A DNA stretch of 64,000 nucleotides, from contig NZ_CDBW01000045.1 of NCBI RefSeq assembly GCF_000820145.1, forward strand, positions 62,001-126,000, in the 5' to 3' direction. Shown in pieces: positions 51,178-59,954 of the stretch. The first letter of the stretch is position 1. Every line of letters starts with the position of its first letter. The position numbers and the translations under genes are program-made. This DNA comes from Aeromonas sobria (GTDB taxonomy: Bacteria > Pseudomonadota > Gammaproteobacteria > Enterobacterales > Aeromonadaceae). A model generated the notes under the pieces. The model was not told the origin of the DNA. It saw only the letters and a program-made list of their open reading frames with translations, and searched no databases.

Positions 51178-51480
51178 ATGCAACTTGAAGAGATGGAGGC
51201 CAATGCGAGTCAAGCGGTGGCCTTGCTCAAGGCGCTGGCCAATGAACGGCGGCTGTTTATCTTGTGCCAATTGCTGGCGCGGGAGCTATCGGTGGGGGAG
51301 CTCAACGAGCGGTTGGGATTGAGTCAGTCTGCCTTGTCACAGCATCTGGCATTGCTGCGGCGGGATGAGCTGGTGACGACGCGTAAAGAGGCCCAGACGG
51401 TCTACTATTCGCTGCGCAGCCATGAGGTGCGTGAGGTGATCGGTTTGCTGCATCGACTTTATTGCAGCGCAGATAAATAA
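51178..51480 (+). CDS. hlyU: HlyU-like ArsR/SmtB-family regulator
   Basis: A 100-residue winged-helix repressor/antirepressor. The sequence ANERRLFILCQLLARELSVG (then ELNERLGLSQSALSQHL) and the end VIGLLHRLYC closely resemble Vibrio HlyU, which relieves H-NS silencing of haemolysin genes. No metal-binding box is seen; Cys30 and Cys96 match the two cysteines of HlyU thought to sense thiol redox state. ATG at 51178 follows AGAGGAGAGAT. No toxin gene is in this window. Confidence 0.85.
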   Translation: MQLEEMEANASQAVALLKALANERRLFILCQLLARELSVGELNERLGLSQSALSQHLALLRRDELVTTRKEAQTVYYSLRSHEVREVIGLLHRLYCSADK

Positions 51481-51507
51481 AAAACCGGCACGAAGGCCGG
51501 TTTTTTT
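51481..51507 (+). terminator. Bidirectional intrinsic terminator between hlyU and rpsT
   Basis: Stem AAAACCGGC/GCCGGTTTT, loop ACGAAG, seven T in the plus direction and an A run on the left. Confidence 0.93.
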
Positions 51508-51529
51508 AGCGTAAGTCAGCCGAGGCTGA

Positions 51530-51793
51530 TTAAGCCATAGCTTTGATCTGGGCAGACAGGCGGCTCTTGTGACGAGCAGCTTTGTTCTTGTGGATCAGGC
51601 CTTTAGTAGCCATGCGATCCATGATCGGCTGAGCGGTAGCAAAAGCAGCTACGGCGGCAGCTTTGTCGCCAGAAGCGATTGCAGCAATTACTTTCTTCAG
51701 ATAGGTACGGGTCATTGAACGACGGCTGGCGTTGTGTTGACGACGTTTCTCTGACTGAATCGCGCGCTTCTTAGCAGATTTGATGTTAGCCAA
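51530..51793 (-). CDS. rpsT: 30S ribosomal protein bS20
   Basis: The 87-residue protein begins MANIKSAKKRAIQSEKRRQH and ends with KAARHKSRLSAQIKAM, typical S20. It has a TAGGAG ribosome site. It is divergent from murJ, as in E. coli and relatives where rpsT, ribF and ileS are neighbours. Confidence 0.98.
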   Translation of the reverse strand: MANIKSAKKRAIQSEKRRQHNASRRSMTRTYLKKVIAAIASGDKAAAVAAFATAQPIMDRMATKGLIHKNKAARHKSRLSAQIKAMA

Positions 51794-51841
51794 GGTAAAA
51801 CTCCTAAAACTGTCTTAGCGAGTGTATTGAAAAGGCCCGGA

Positions 51842-51870
51842 AATATGCCTTCTCAACCACATAATGTCAA
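51842..51870 (-). promoter_or_regulatory. rpsT promoter
   Basis: On the minus strand, -35 TTGACA (51870-51865) and -10 CATATT (51847-51842) with a 17-base spacer; the start site is about 40 bases before the gene. Confidence 0.65.
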
Positions 51871-51889
51871 ATGATTTGTGCAAATAAAC

Positions 51890-51924
51890 ACCGCCTCCCG
51901 GTGGTGTGTCAGTTGGGAGGCGGT
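51890..51924 (+). repeat. 10-bp inverted repeat upstream of murJ
   Basis: ACCGCCTCCC (51890-51899) and GGGAGGCGGT (51915-51924) with a 15-base loop, 60 bases before murJ and upstream of the rpsT promoter. There is no T run in the plus direction. It may be a leader element of murJ. Confidence 0.55.
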
Positions 51925-51984
51925 TAAACTGTCGGCCGATTCTAGCAGCATTCTTTTCATTCTGACAGTTCCAGAGGCCTCGTC

Positions 51985-53547
51985 TTGAGTAAGAAATTGA
52001 TCAAATCCGGCATGATAGTGTCCGGAATGACCCTAGTGTCCCGTGTAATGGGCTTGGTTCGTGATGTTGTCATCGCCAATCTGCTCGGTGCAGGTGTGGC
52101 CGCCGATGTCTTCTTCTTTGCCAATCGCATCCCCAACTTTTTGCGCCGATTGTTCGCTGAAGGTGCTTTCAACCAGGCTTTTGTCCCCGTGATGACGGAG
52201 TACAAGAAAAATGGCGACGAGCGCGAAGTGCGTGAATTGCTGGCTGCGGTGGCGGGTACGCTGGGGGGCATAGTGACGGTGGTCACCCTGCTCGGGGTGC
52301 TGGGTTCGGGTGTGCTGACTGCACTGTTTGGCTGGGGCTGGTTCTGGGACTGGCTGCATGGCGGGCCCGCTGCCGAGAAGTTCGAGCTGGCCAGCCTGAT
52401 GCTCAAAATTACCTTCCCCTATCTCTGGTTCATCACCTTTACCGCCATGGCGGGGGCCATCCTCAACACTTTCGGCCGCTTCGGGGTCTCCTCGTTCACG
52501 CCGGTGTTTCTCAATCTCACCATGATTGCGGCAGCCTGGTGGATAGCGCCCCTGATGGAGCGGCCAGAGATAGCCCTCGCCATCGGTGTCTTTCTGGGTG
52601 GTCTGGTGCAGTTCCTGTTCCAGTATCCCTTCCTGCGCCAGATCAACATGCTGGTATGGCCCAAGTGGGGTTGGCATCACCCCGGGGTGGTGAAAATTCG
52701 CACCCTGATGATCCCGGCGCTGTTTGGCGTCTCGGTCAGTCAGATCAACTTGCTGATCAACACCATGCTGGCTTCCTTCCTCGCCACCGGCGCCATCAGC
52801 TATCTCTATTACTCGGATCGCCTGCTGGAGTTTCCCCTCGGCCTGTTTGCGGTTGCGATCAGTACCGTGATCCTGCCTGCGCTGGCCAAGAAGCATGTGG
52901 ATGCTGATCCGGCCGACTTCTCCCGCACCATGGATTGGGGCGTGCGGATGGTGATGTTGCTTGGATTGCCTGCCATGGTCGGCATCGCGGTGCTGCGCGA
53001 GCCCATTCTGCGGGTGCTGTTCATGCGCGGTGAGTTCGGCATGCATGAGGTTGCCATGTCCAGCGCCAGCTTGCTGGCCTCCACCACCGGTCTGCTCTCC
53101 CTGATGCTGATCAAGGTGCTGGCACCGGGCTATTACGCCCGTCAGGATACCCGAACGCCGGTGCGGATCGGGGTGATGTCGATGATCGCCAACATGGTGT
53201 GCAACATCGCATTCATCTTTCCGCTCGGTTATGTGGGGCTGGCGCTGTCGACCGCCTGCTCCGGTACCCTGAATGCGGCACTGCTGTTCAAGGGGTTGTA
53301 TCAGCAAGATGTTTACCGTCCTTCCCGCAATACCGGGGTGTTCTGTCTCAAGTTGCTGGTAGCTACGGTATTGATGGGGGGGCTGCTTGGCTATCTGTCG
53401 CCGGATCTCGCCCAGTGGGGGGCGTGGAGCATGGGCAAGGCCAGTTTGCAGCTGACCATGCTGCTGGTGCTGGGGGCTGGGCTCTATGCCGCTGTGCTGC
53501 TGGTGCTGGGTGTTAGACCACGACATCTTAAAGCTGGTCAGCAGTAG
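51985..53547 (+). CDS. murJ: Lipid II flippase MurJ (MviN)
   Basis: Flips the peptidoglycan precursor lipid II across the inner membrane. The 520-residue protein has about 14 helices and the family start KSGMIVSGMTLVSRVMGLVR, with RRLFAEGAFNQAFVPVMTEY and AISTVILPALAKKH. The start is TTG at 51985, seven bases after AGAGG. No terminator separates it from ribF, 145 bases downstream. Confidence 0.96.
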   Translation: MSKKLIKSGMIVSGMTLVSRVMGLVRDVVIANLLGAGVAADVFFFANRIPNFLRRLFAEGAFNQAFVPVMTEYKKNGDEREVRELLAAVAGTLGGIVTVVTLLGVLGSGVLTALFGWGWFWDWLHGGPAAEKFELASLMLKITFPYLWFITFTAMAGAILNTFGRFGVSSFTPVFLNLTMIAAAWWIAPLMERPEIALAIGVFLGGLVQFLFQYPFLRQINMLVWPKWGWHHPGVVKIRTLMIPALFGVSVSQINLLINTMLASFLATGAISYLYYSDRLLEFPLGLFAVAISTVILPALAKKHVDADPADFSRTMDWGVRMVMLLGLPAMVGIAVLREPILRVLFMRGEFGMHEVAMSSASLLASTTGLLSLMLIKVLAPGYYARQDTRTPVRIGVMSMIANMVCNIAFIFPLGYVGLALSTACSGTLNAALLFKGLYQQDVYRPSRNTGVFCLKLLVATVLMGGLLGYLSPDLAQWGAWSMGKASLQLTMLLVLGAGLYAAVLLVLGVRPRHLKAGQQ

Positions 53548-53627
53548 CAGTAGCCCTGGGGGCGATGCGGGAATGTGTCACTGGTGCGCGCTATTTGCTC
53601 CAGATAGCTGAAATAGGACCATGAGGG

Positions 53628-53656
53628 CTGACCCTGCCTGCTGCCTGTTATATAAT
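53628..53656 (+). promoter_or_regulatory. Promoter of the ribF-ileS-lspA-fkpB-ispH operon
   Basis: A perfect -10 TATAAT (53651-53656) with a weak -35 CTGACC (53628-53633) and a 17-base spacer, 37 bases before ribF. Confidence 0.5.
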
Positions 53657-53692
53657 CCGCCGATTTCCATGGCAGCAACGCACAAGGCACTG

Positions 53693-54667
53693 ATGGAGCT
53701 TATTCGCGGCATTCACAATCTCAAACCCCGCCACCGGGGATGTGTATTGACCATTGGCAACTTTGATGGGGTTCATCAGGGTCACCATGCGGTATTGGCA
53801 CGTCTCAAGGCGAAAGCGGCCCGACTGGGATTGCCTGCCTGTGTCATGTTGTTCGAACCGCAGCCGCTGGAGCTGTTCGCCGGTAGTGATGCGCCAGCTC
53901 GCCTTAGCCGGTTGCGAGAGAAGTATGAGGCACTGCAAGGGCTGGATATTGACCGGCTGCTCTGCGTGCGTTTTAGCCAGCGCTTTGCCGAGCAGGCTGC
54001 CTCGACCTTCATCGAGCAGTTGTTGGTGGAGAAGCTCGGGGTGCGCTATCTGGTGGTCGGCGACGATTTTCGTTTCGGCAAGGGGCGGCAAGGGGACTTC
54101 CACCTGCTGGAGGAGGCGGGTCATCGCTTCGGGTTCGAGGTGATCAGTACCCAGAGCTTCCAGCTCGAACGGCAGCGGGTCAGCAGCACACTCGTACGCG
54201 AGGCGCTCAAAGCGGGCCGGATGGCGGAAGTGGAGCTGATGCTCGGCCGCCCCTATACCATCAGCGGCCGGGTGGCCCACGGCGACAAGCTGGGGCGCAC
54301 CATAGGTTTTCCCACCGCCAATCTGGCCCTCAAGCGCCAGGTGATCCCGGTCGGTGGCGTGTTTGCGGTGGAAGTGATATGTTCCGGCAAGACCTTCCCC
54401 GGTGTAGCCAATGTGGGTGTACGGCCGACCTTGAGCGGTACACAAGCCAGATTGGAAGTACATCTATTTGATTTTTCTGGTGATCTATATGGTCAACAGG
54501 TCAAGGTGCTGCTTCGCCACAAGCTGCGCGAAGAGCAGAAGTTTGCCTCTTTCACTGCCTTGAAAGAGCAGATCGAACGAGATGCCCTGGCAGCCCGAGC
54601 CTGGTTCGGGCTGCCACAATTCAATTTACCCAGCACTCTTTTAGAAAAGAAGGGAACCCAGGACTGA
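53693..54667 (+). CDS. ribF: Bifunctional riboflavin kinase/FAD synthetase RibF
   Basis: Makes FMN from riboflavin and then FAD. The 324-residue enzyme has the N-terminal nucleotidyltransferase domain (TIGNFDGVHQGHHAVL; VGDDFRFGKGRQGDF; ISSTLVREAL as SSTLVREAL) and the C-terminal flavokinase domain (GRVAHGDKLGRTIGFPTANL, GVANVGVRPTL). ATG at 53693 (MELIRGIHNL) matches E. coli; longer upstream frame is not homologous. Its stop shares one base with ileS. Confidence 0.97.
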   Translation: MELIRGIHNLKPRHRGCVLTIGNFDGVHQGHHAVLARLKAKAARLGLPACVMLFEPQPLELFAGSDAPARLSRLREKYEALQGLDIDRLLCVRFSQRFAEQAASTFIEQLLVEKLGVRYLVVGDDFRFGKGRQGDFHLLEEAGHRFGFEVISTQSFQLERQRVSSTLVREALKAGRMAEVELMLGRPYTISGRVAHGDKLGRTIGFPTANLALKRQVIPVGGVFAVEVICSGKTFPGVANVGVRPTLSGTQARLEVHLFDFSGDLYGQQVKVLLRHKLREEQKFASFTALKEQIERDALAARAWFGLPQFNLPSTLLEKKGTQD

Positions 54668-57531
54668 TGAGCGACTATAAACACACCCTGAATCTGCCGG
54701 AAACCGAGTTTCCGATGCGTGGCGATCTGGCCAAGCGCGAACCCAACATGCTGAAACGTTGGTACGATCAGGATCTCTACGGCGCTATTCGCCGCGCCAA
54801 AGCGGGCAAGCCTTCTTTCATTTTGCATGACGGCCCCCCCTATGCGAACGGCAATATTCACATCGGTCACTCGGTCAACAAGATCCTCAAAGACATCATC
54901 ATCAAGTCCAAGGGCCTCTCCGGTTTCGACTCCCCCTATGTACCGGGTTGGGATTGCCACGGTCTGCCCATCGAGCTGAAAGTAGAAGGCATGGTTGGCA
55001 AGCCAGGTGTGAAAGTCTCCGCTGCCGAATTTCGCGCCGAGTGCCGCAAGTACGCCAAGACCCAGATCGACGCGCAAAAGACCGACTTCATCCGTCTGGG
55101 TGTGCTGGGTGACTGGGACAATCCCTACCTGACCATGGATTTTGGCACCGAAGCCAACATCATCCGCTCCATGGCCAAGATCGTTGAAAATGGCCACCTG
55201 CACAAAGGCTCCAAGCCGGTGCACTGGTGTACCGACTGTGGCTCTGCGCTGGCTGAAGCTGAAGTGGAGTACTACGACAAGAACTCCCCCTCCATCGACG
55301 TGCGCTTCAAAGCCGTTGACGAGACGACCGTGGCCGCCAAATTTGATTGCGCCGAAGGCCACAACGGCAAGGGCCCGATCTCTGCGGTGATCTGGACCAC
55401 TACCCCGTGGACCCTGCCAGCCAACCGTGCCATTGCCATGCACGCCGATCTCGACTATGCGCTGGTGCAGGTCGAAGGGGAGCACCCGGAGCGTCTGATC
55501 CTGGCCGCTGAACTGGTCAAGGATGTGATGGATCGTGCCGGTATCGAGCGCTTCCATAACCTGGGTTATGCCAAGGGTGCTGCGCTTGAGCTGCTGCGCT
55601 TCAACCACCCCTTCTACAGCTTCGATGTGCCGGTGGTGCTGGGTGACCACGTCACCCTGGATGCCGGTACTGGCGCCGTGCACACCGCCCCTGGCCATGG
55701 TCAGGAAGACTTCGTGGTTGGCCAGAAGTACGGTCTGGAAGTGGCTAACCCGGTTGGCAGCAACGGCGTTTATCTGCCGGATACCGAACTGTTTGCCGGC
55801 CAGCATGTATTCAAGGCCAACGCCTCAGTGGTCGAAGTGTTGACCGAGCGCGGTGCTCTGCTGCATCACAAGGTATTCAACCATTCCTACCCGCACTGCT
55901 GGCGCCACAAGACCCCGATCATCTTCCGTGCCACTCCGCAGTGGTTCATCAGCATGGAGCAGAAAGGTCTGCGCCAGCGCGCGCTGGAAGAGATCGAGCG
56001 TATCGAGACCGATGGCCTCAACAGCGAGCTCAAGCAAAGTGGTTGGGTTCCGGCTTGGGGTAAAAACCGTATCCAGGCGATGGTCGAGAACCGCCCGGAT
56101 TGGTGTATCTCCCGTCAGCGTACCTGGGGCGTGCCTATTTCGCTGTTTGTCCACAAAGATACTCAGGCGTTGCACCCCGAATCCGTGCGCCTGATGCACG
56201 AAGTGGCCAAGCGAGTCGAGCAGTCCGGGATCCAGGCATGGTGGGATCTGGACAAGGCCGAGCTGCTGGGCAGCGATGCCGACATGTACGACAAGGTGCC
56301 TGACACCCTGGACGTCTGGTTCGACTCAGGTTCCACTCACTCCTCCGTGGTGGATGCGCGTCCCGAGTTCAACGGCAAGTCAGCAGATCTCTATCTGGAA
56401 GGTTCTGACCAGCACCGTGGCTGGTTCATGTCCTCCCTGATGATCGGCGTGGCGATGAAAAACAAGGCGCCTTACAACCAGGTGCTGACCCACGGCTTCA
56501 CCGTGGATGGCCAGGGTCGCAAGATGTCCAAGTCCATCGGTAACGTGGTCAGCCCGCAGGACGTGATGAACAAGCTGGGTGCCGATATCCTGCGTCTGTG
56601 GGTAGCGAGCACTGACTACACCGGCGAGATGACCGTCTCTGACGAGATCCTCAAACGCTCTGCCGATGCCTATCGTCGCATCCGCAACACTGCCCGCTTC
56701 CTGCTGGCTAACCTGAACGGCTTCAATCCGGCGACCGACATGGTGGCGCCTGCCGACATGGTAGTGGTGGATCGCTGGGCTGTGGGTCGTGCCAAAGCGG
56801 TGCAGGCCGAGATCATGGCGGCATTCGACGAGTACAACTTCCACGGTGTGACCCAGAAGCTGATGCAGTTCTGCTCCATCGAGATGGGCTCCTTCTATCT
56901 GGATGTGATCAAGGATCGTCAGTACACCGCTAAGGCTGACAGCCTGGCCCGTCGCTCCTGCCAGACTGCCCTTTATCACATCGTTGAGGCCATGGTGCGC
57001 TGGATGGCACCGATCATGAGCTTCACCGCTGACGAGATCTGGGCACTGCTGCCGGGTGAGCGCGGCGAGTTCGTCTTCACCGAAGAGTGGTATGACGGCC
57101 TGTTCGGGCTGGCTGCGGGTGAAACCCTCAACGACGATTTCTGGGCCGAGATCCTCACTGTACGCGGTGAAGTGAACAAGGCGCTGGAAGTGGCCCGTGG
57201 CGAGAAGCGTATCGGTGGCTCCCTGCAGGCCGAGTTGACCTTGTTCGCCAAACCGGAGCTGGCTGCGCGCCTGAACGCCCTGGCCGATGAGCTGCGCTTC
57301 GTGCTGCTCACTTCCAAGGCCAGGGTGGTGGTGGCTGACACTGCGCCTGAGGGCTCTGTGGCGACCGAGCGTGATGACCTGTGGCTCTGCGTCGCCCAGT
57401 CTGCTGCCGCCAAGTGCGACCGCTGCTGGCACCATGTGGAAGACGTGGGCACCATCGCCGGTCACGAAGAGATCTGCGGTCGCTGTGTGACCAACGTTGA
57501 GGGTGACGGCGAAACTCGTCAATTTGCCTGA
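54667..57531 (+). CDS. ileS: Isoleucyl-tRNA synthetase IleS
   Basis: Charges tRNA-Ile. The 954-residue class I enzyme has the HIGH motif (PPYANGNIHIGHSVNKIL), the large editing domain, KMSKS (GRKMSKSIGN) and a C-terminal zinc finger (CDRCWHHVEDV ... CGRC). Single-base stop/start overlaps with ribF and lspA show tight operon packing. Confidence 0.98.
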   Translation: MSDYKHTLNLPETEFPMRGDLAKREPNMLKRWYDQDLYGAIRRAKAGKPSFILHDGPPYANGNIHIGHSVNKILKDIIIKSKGLSGFDSPYVPGWDCHGLPIELKVEGMVGKPGVKVSAAEFRAECRKYAKTQIDAQKTDFIRLGVLGDWDNPYLTMDFGTEANIIRSMAKIVENGHLHKGSKPVHWCTDCGSALAEAEVEYYDKNSPSIDVRFKAVDETTVAAKFDCAEGHNGKGPISAVIWTTTPWTLPANRAIAMHADLDYALVQVEGEHPERLILAAELVKDVMDRAGIERFHNLGYAKGAALELLRFNHPFYSFDVPVVLGDHVTLDAGTGAVHTAPGHGQEDFVVGQKYGLEVANPVGSNGVYLPDTELFAGQHVFKANASVVEVLTERGALLHHKVFNHSYPHCWRHKTPIIFRATPQWFISMEQKGLRQRALEEIERIETDGLNSELKQSGWVPAWGKNRIQAMVENRPDWCISRQRTWGVPISLFVHKDTQALHPESVRLMHEVAKRVEQSGIQAWWDLDKAELLGSDADMYDKVPDTLDVWFDSGSTHSSVVDARPEFNGKSADLYLEGSDQHRGWFMSSLMIGVAMKNKAPYNQVLTHGFTVDGQGRKMSKSIGNVVSPQDVMNKLGADILRLWVASTDYTGEMTVSDEILKRSADAYRRIRNTARFLLANLNGFNPATDMVAPADMVVVDRWAVGRAKAVQAEIMAAFDEYNFHGVTQKLMQFCSIEMGSFYLDVIKDRQYTAKADSLARRSCQTALYHIVEAMVRWMAPIMSFTADEIWALLPGERGEFVFTEEWYDGLFGLAAGETLNDDFWAEILTVRGEVNKALEVARGEKRIGGSLQAELTLFAKPELAARLNALADELRFVLLTSKARVVVADTAPEGSVATERDDLWLCVAQSAAAKCDRCWHHVEDVGTIAGHEEICGRCVTNVEGDGETRQFA

Positions 57532-58040
57532 TGAACATGACTCACAACGCGATGCATAACAAAACCGGCCTGCGTTGGCTGTGGCTGGCGGTGCTGGCCT
57601 TTGTACTGGACCAGGCGAGCAAGCTCGCCGTGGTCAAGTTGCTGCCATTTGGTTACCCGGGGGTGGAGATCACCCCCTTTTTCAATCTGGTCCATGTCTA
57701 CAACAAGGGCGCTGCATTCAGCTTTCTGGCTGATCAGGGGGGCTGGCAGCGCTGGTTCTTCGCCGTGCTGGCGTTTGCCATCTGTGGTCTGCTGATCCAC
57801 TGGCTGCGCAAGCAGTCGGTGACCCAGCGTTGGAGCGGCATCGCCTATTCCCTGATCATCGGTGGCGCCCTTGGCAACGTCTTTGATCGGTTGGTGCTGG
57901 GCCATGTGGTTGATTTCCTCGACTTTTACTGGCAGCGTTCCCACTGGCCAGCGTTCAATCTGGCTGACAGCTTCATCTTTATCGGGGCTGCCATGATAGT
58001 GCTGGAAGGCTTCCGCTCCGAGAAGAAGGAGGTGGCATGA
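57531..58040 (+). CDS. lspA: Signal peptidase II LspA
   Basis: Cleaves lipoprotein signal peptides after Lgt has acted (lgt at 46.8 kb). The 169-residue membrane protein has four helices and the catalytic aspartates Asp119 in GNVFDRL and Asp146 in FNLADSFI. It overlaps fkpB by four bases. Confidence 0.97.
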   Translation: MNMTHNAMHNKTGLRWLWLAVLAFVLDQASKLAVVKLLPFGYPGVEITPFFNLVHVYNKGAAFSFLADQGGWQRWFFAVLAFAICGLLIHWLRKQSVTQRWSGIAYSLIIGGALGNVFDRLVLGHVVDFLDFYWQRSHWPAFNLADSFIFIGAAMIVLEGFRSEKKEVA

Positions 58041-58501
58041 GTCAGCCTATCGCCGCTGAGATTACAGCCAACAGCAGCGTGCTGTTCCACTTCTCCATCA
58101 AGCTGGAAGATGGTTCGGTGGCCGACAGCACTGCGCTGCAGGGCAAACCGGCTCGTTTGCGGATGGGGGATGGTAGCTTGACGCCCACCTTCGAGCAGTG
58201 CCTGCTGGGCCTCTGCGAAGGGGAGAGCAAGAGCTTTACGCTGGCGCCCGAGCAGGCGTTCGGCCTCTCCAATCCCGACAACATCTACCATCTCGACCGC
58301 GCCAAGTTTGGCGCTGATGTGGAGCCCAAAGTCGGCACCATCATCCTGTTCGATCAGCCCAATGGCAGCGAGCTGCCGGGCATCATCCGGGCGGTGGCAG
58401 GGATGTCGGTGACGGTCGATTTCAACCACCCTCTGGCCGGGCATACCGTCACCTTCGAGGTGGAGATCCTGAGCGTTGATGACGAGGAGAAGGTGCACTA
58501 A
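58037..58501 (+). CDS. fkpB: FKBP-type peptidyl-prolyl isomerase FkpB (SlpA)
   Basis: A 154-residue SlyD-like isomerase/chaperone without the His-rich tail. The FKBP half-domains are VLFHFSIKLEDGSVADST and VDFNHPLAGHTVTFEVEIL with the insert-in-flap domain between (PEQAFGLSNPDNIYHLDRAK). It overlaps lspA (ATGA) and shares one base with ispH. Confidence 0.96.
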   Translation: MSQPIAAEITANSSVLFHFSIKLEDGSVADSTALQGKPARLRMGDGSLTPTFEQCLLGLCEGESKSFTLAPEQAFGLSNPDNIYHLDRAKFGADVEPKVGTIILFDQPNGSELPGIIRAVAGMSVTVDFNHPLAGHTVTFEVEILSVDDEEKVH

Positions 58502-59436
58502 TGGATATTCTGCTCGCTAACCCTCGTGGTTTCTGCGCTGGTGTTGATCGTGCCATCAGCATTGTCGAGAGCGCGCTGGAGAAGTTCGGTGCCCCCATCT
58601 ATGTCCGTCATGAAGTGGTGCATAACCGCTATGTGGTGAACAAGTTGAAGGATGCGGGGGCGGTCTTCGTCGAGGAGCTCGATGAGGTGCCGGACGACAG
58701 TATCGTCATCTTCTCCGCTCACGGCGTGGCCAAGTCGGTGCGCGAGATGGCCAAGTCCCGTGCCCTCAAGGTATTCGATGCCACCTGTCCGCTGGTGACC
58801 AAGGTGCATATGGAGGTCCATCGCGCCAGCCGCAAGGGCTCCGAGGCTGTGCTTATCGGTCACGCCGGTCACCCTGAAGTGATCGGCACCATGGGGCAGT
58901 ACGAGAATCGTGAAGGCGGCATGTATCTGGTGGAGACACCGGAAGATGTGGCCAAGCTCAAGGTGAAGAATCCGGATGATCTCTGCTTTGTCACTCAAAC
59001 CACCCTGAGCGTGGATGAGACCTCGGACGTGATCGATGCGCTGCGCCAGCACTTCCCCAAGATCCAGGGGCCGCGCAAGGATGACATCTGCTACGCCACC
59101 CAGAACCGTCAGGATGCGGTGCGGGAGATGGCTGGACTGGTGGATGTGATGCTGGTAGTCGGTTCTCGCAACTCTTCCAACTCCAACCGGCTGCGCGAGC
59201 TGTCCGAGAAGGTGGGCACCACAGCCTATTTGATCGATGATGCCACCATGATTGAGGCTGCTTGGCTCACCGGCATTAACGCCATCGGCGTGACGGCGGG
59301 GGCCTCTGCACCAGATGTGCTGGTGCAGCAGGTTATCACCCGTTTGCGTGAGCTGGGTGGCAAAGCGGTGGCCGAGCATCCAGGTCGTGAAGAGAATGTG
59401 GTATTTGAGGTTCCTCCCGAACTTAGAATAATTTGA
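58501..59436 (+). CDS. ispH: 4-hydroxy-3-methylbut-2-enyl diphosphate reductase IspH
   Basis: Last step of the MEP isoprenoid pathway, yielding IPP and DMAPP. The 311-residue enzyme has the three iron-sulphur cysteines in GFCAGVDRAI (Cys12), DATCPLVTKVH and DICYATQNRQ, and the catalytic Glu in TTLSVDET region. It ends the ribF operon. Minor pilin genes follow, an arrangement also known in Pseudomonas. Confidence 0.97.
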   Translation: MDILLANPRGFCAGVDRAISIVESALEKFGAPIYVRHEVVHNRYVVNKLKDAGAVFVEELDEVPDDSIVIFSAHGVAKSVREMAKSRALKVFDATCPLVTKVHMEVHRASRKGSEAVLIGHAGHPEVIGTMGQYENREGGMYLVETPEDVAKLKVKNPDDLCFVTQTTLSVDETSDVIDALRQHFPKIQGPRKDDICYATQNRQDAVREMAGLVDVMLVVGSRNSSNSNRLRELSEKVGTTAYLIDDATMIEAAWLTGINAIGVTAGASAPDVLVQQVITRLRELGGKAVAEHPGREENVVFEVPPELRII

Positions 59437-59477
59437 GTGCAGCCAGGAAGGCTTAAGAATAAAGTGCAATGATGATG

Positions 59478-59510
59478 ACGCCGGGTTTGTTCTAGAGACA
59501 GGCTCGGCGT
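59478..59510 (+). repeat. Imperfect inverted repeat upstream of pilE
   Basis: ACGCCG (59478-59483) and CGGCGT (59505-59510) extended by wobble pairs to about 13 bp around a TCTAGAG loop, in the 110-base ispH-pilE interval. No T run follows. It may be a transcription barrier after ispH or part of the pil promoter region. Confidence 0.4.
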
Positions 59511-59546
59511 TAAACTTATAGAGCAGTCAGTCACCAAGGATGGGAT

Positions 59547-59951
59547 ATGATTGGATACTTTCGTGGTTTTTCTCTTATTGAGCTGATGATTGTCGTCGCC
59601 ATCGTGGCGATTCTCGGCACCATCGCTTACCCCTCTTATCAGCAATACGTGCTGAACACTAATCGTGTCGAAGCGAAAGCCATGCTGCTCAATGCAGCTA
59701 ATCGACAAGAAACCTACTTTATGGATTTCAATCAGTACGCTTCCTCTGCTACCGCGTTGGGTATGAGTGCTGCATCTGATACGGGGCTCTACCAACTCGC
59801 CATCACTGTATCAGGCAATTCCTATACCTTGTCAGCTACCGCGAAAGCTGCGACAGCGCAGGCCAAGGATACCGACTGCACGGTTTTTTCCATCAATCAG
59901 CTTGGTGTCAAGAGCGCCTCCGGTGCAGCTAGCAGTAGCTGCTGGGACTAG
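59547..59951 (+). CDS. pilE: Type IV minor pilin PilE
   Basis: A 134-residue prepilin. The leader MIGYFRG is cut before Phe, giving F-S-L-I-E with the key Glu5, followed by the membrane helix LMIVVAIVAILGTIAYPSYQ. A C-terminal Cys pair (TDCTVF and SSSCWD) forms the D-region loop seen in PilE-type minor pilins. It starts the operon pilE-pilV-pilW-pilX-pilY1, with ribosome site AAGGATGGGAT. Minor pilins prime assembly of type IV pili and carry PilY1 to the tip. Confidence 0.9.
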   Translation: MIGYFRGFSLIELMIVVAIVAILGTIAYPSYQQYVLNTNRVEAKAMLLNAANRQETYFMDFNQYASSATALGMSAASDTGLYQLAITVSGNSYTLSATAKAATAQAKDTDCTVFSINQLGVKSASGAASSSCWD

Positions 59952-59954
59952 CGT

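Noticed and set aside
52033..53526. 497-codon minus-strand frame opposite murJ
   Set aside because: Antisense shadow of a flippase gene with clear family motifs.
59437..59546. fimT/fimU minor pilin gene between ispH and pilE
   Set aside because: Pseudomonas has such genes in its cluster, but no prepilin leader is found here; they may lie beyond pilY1.
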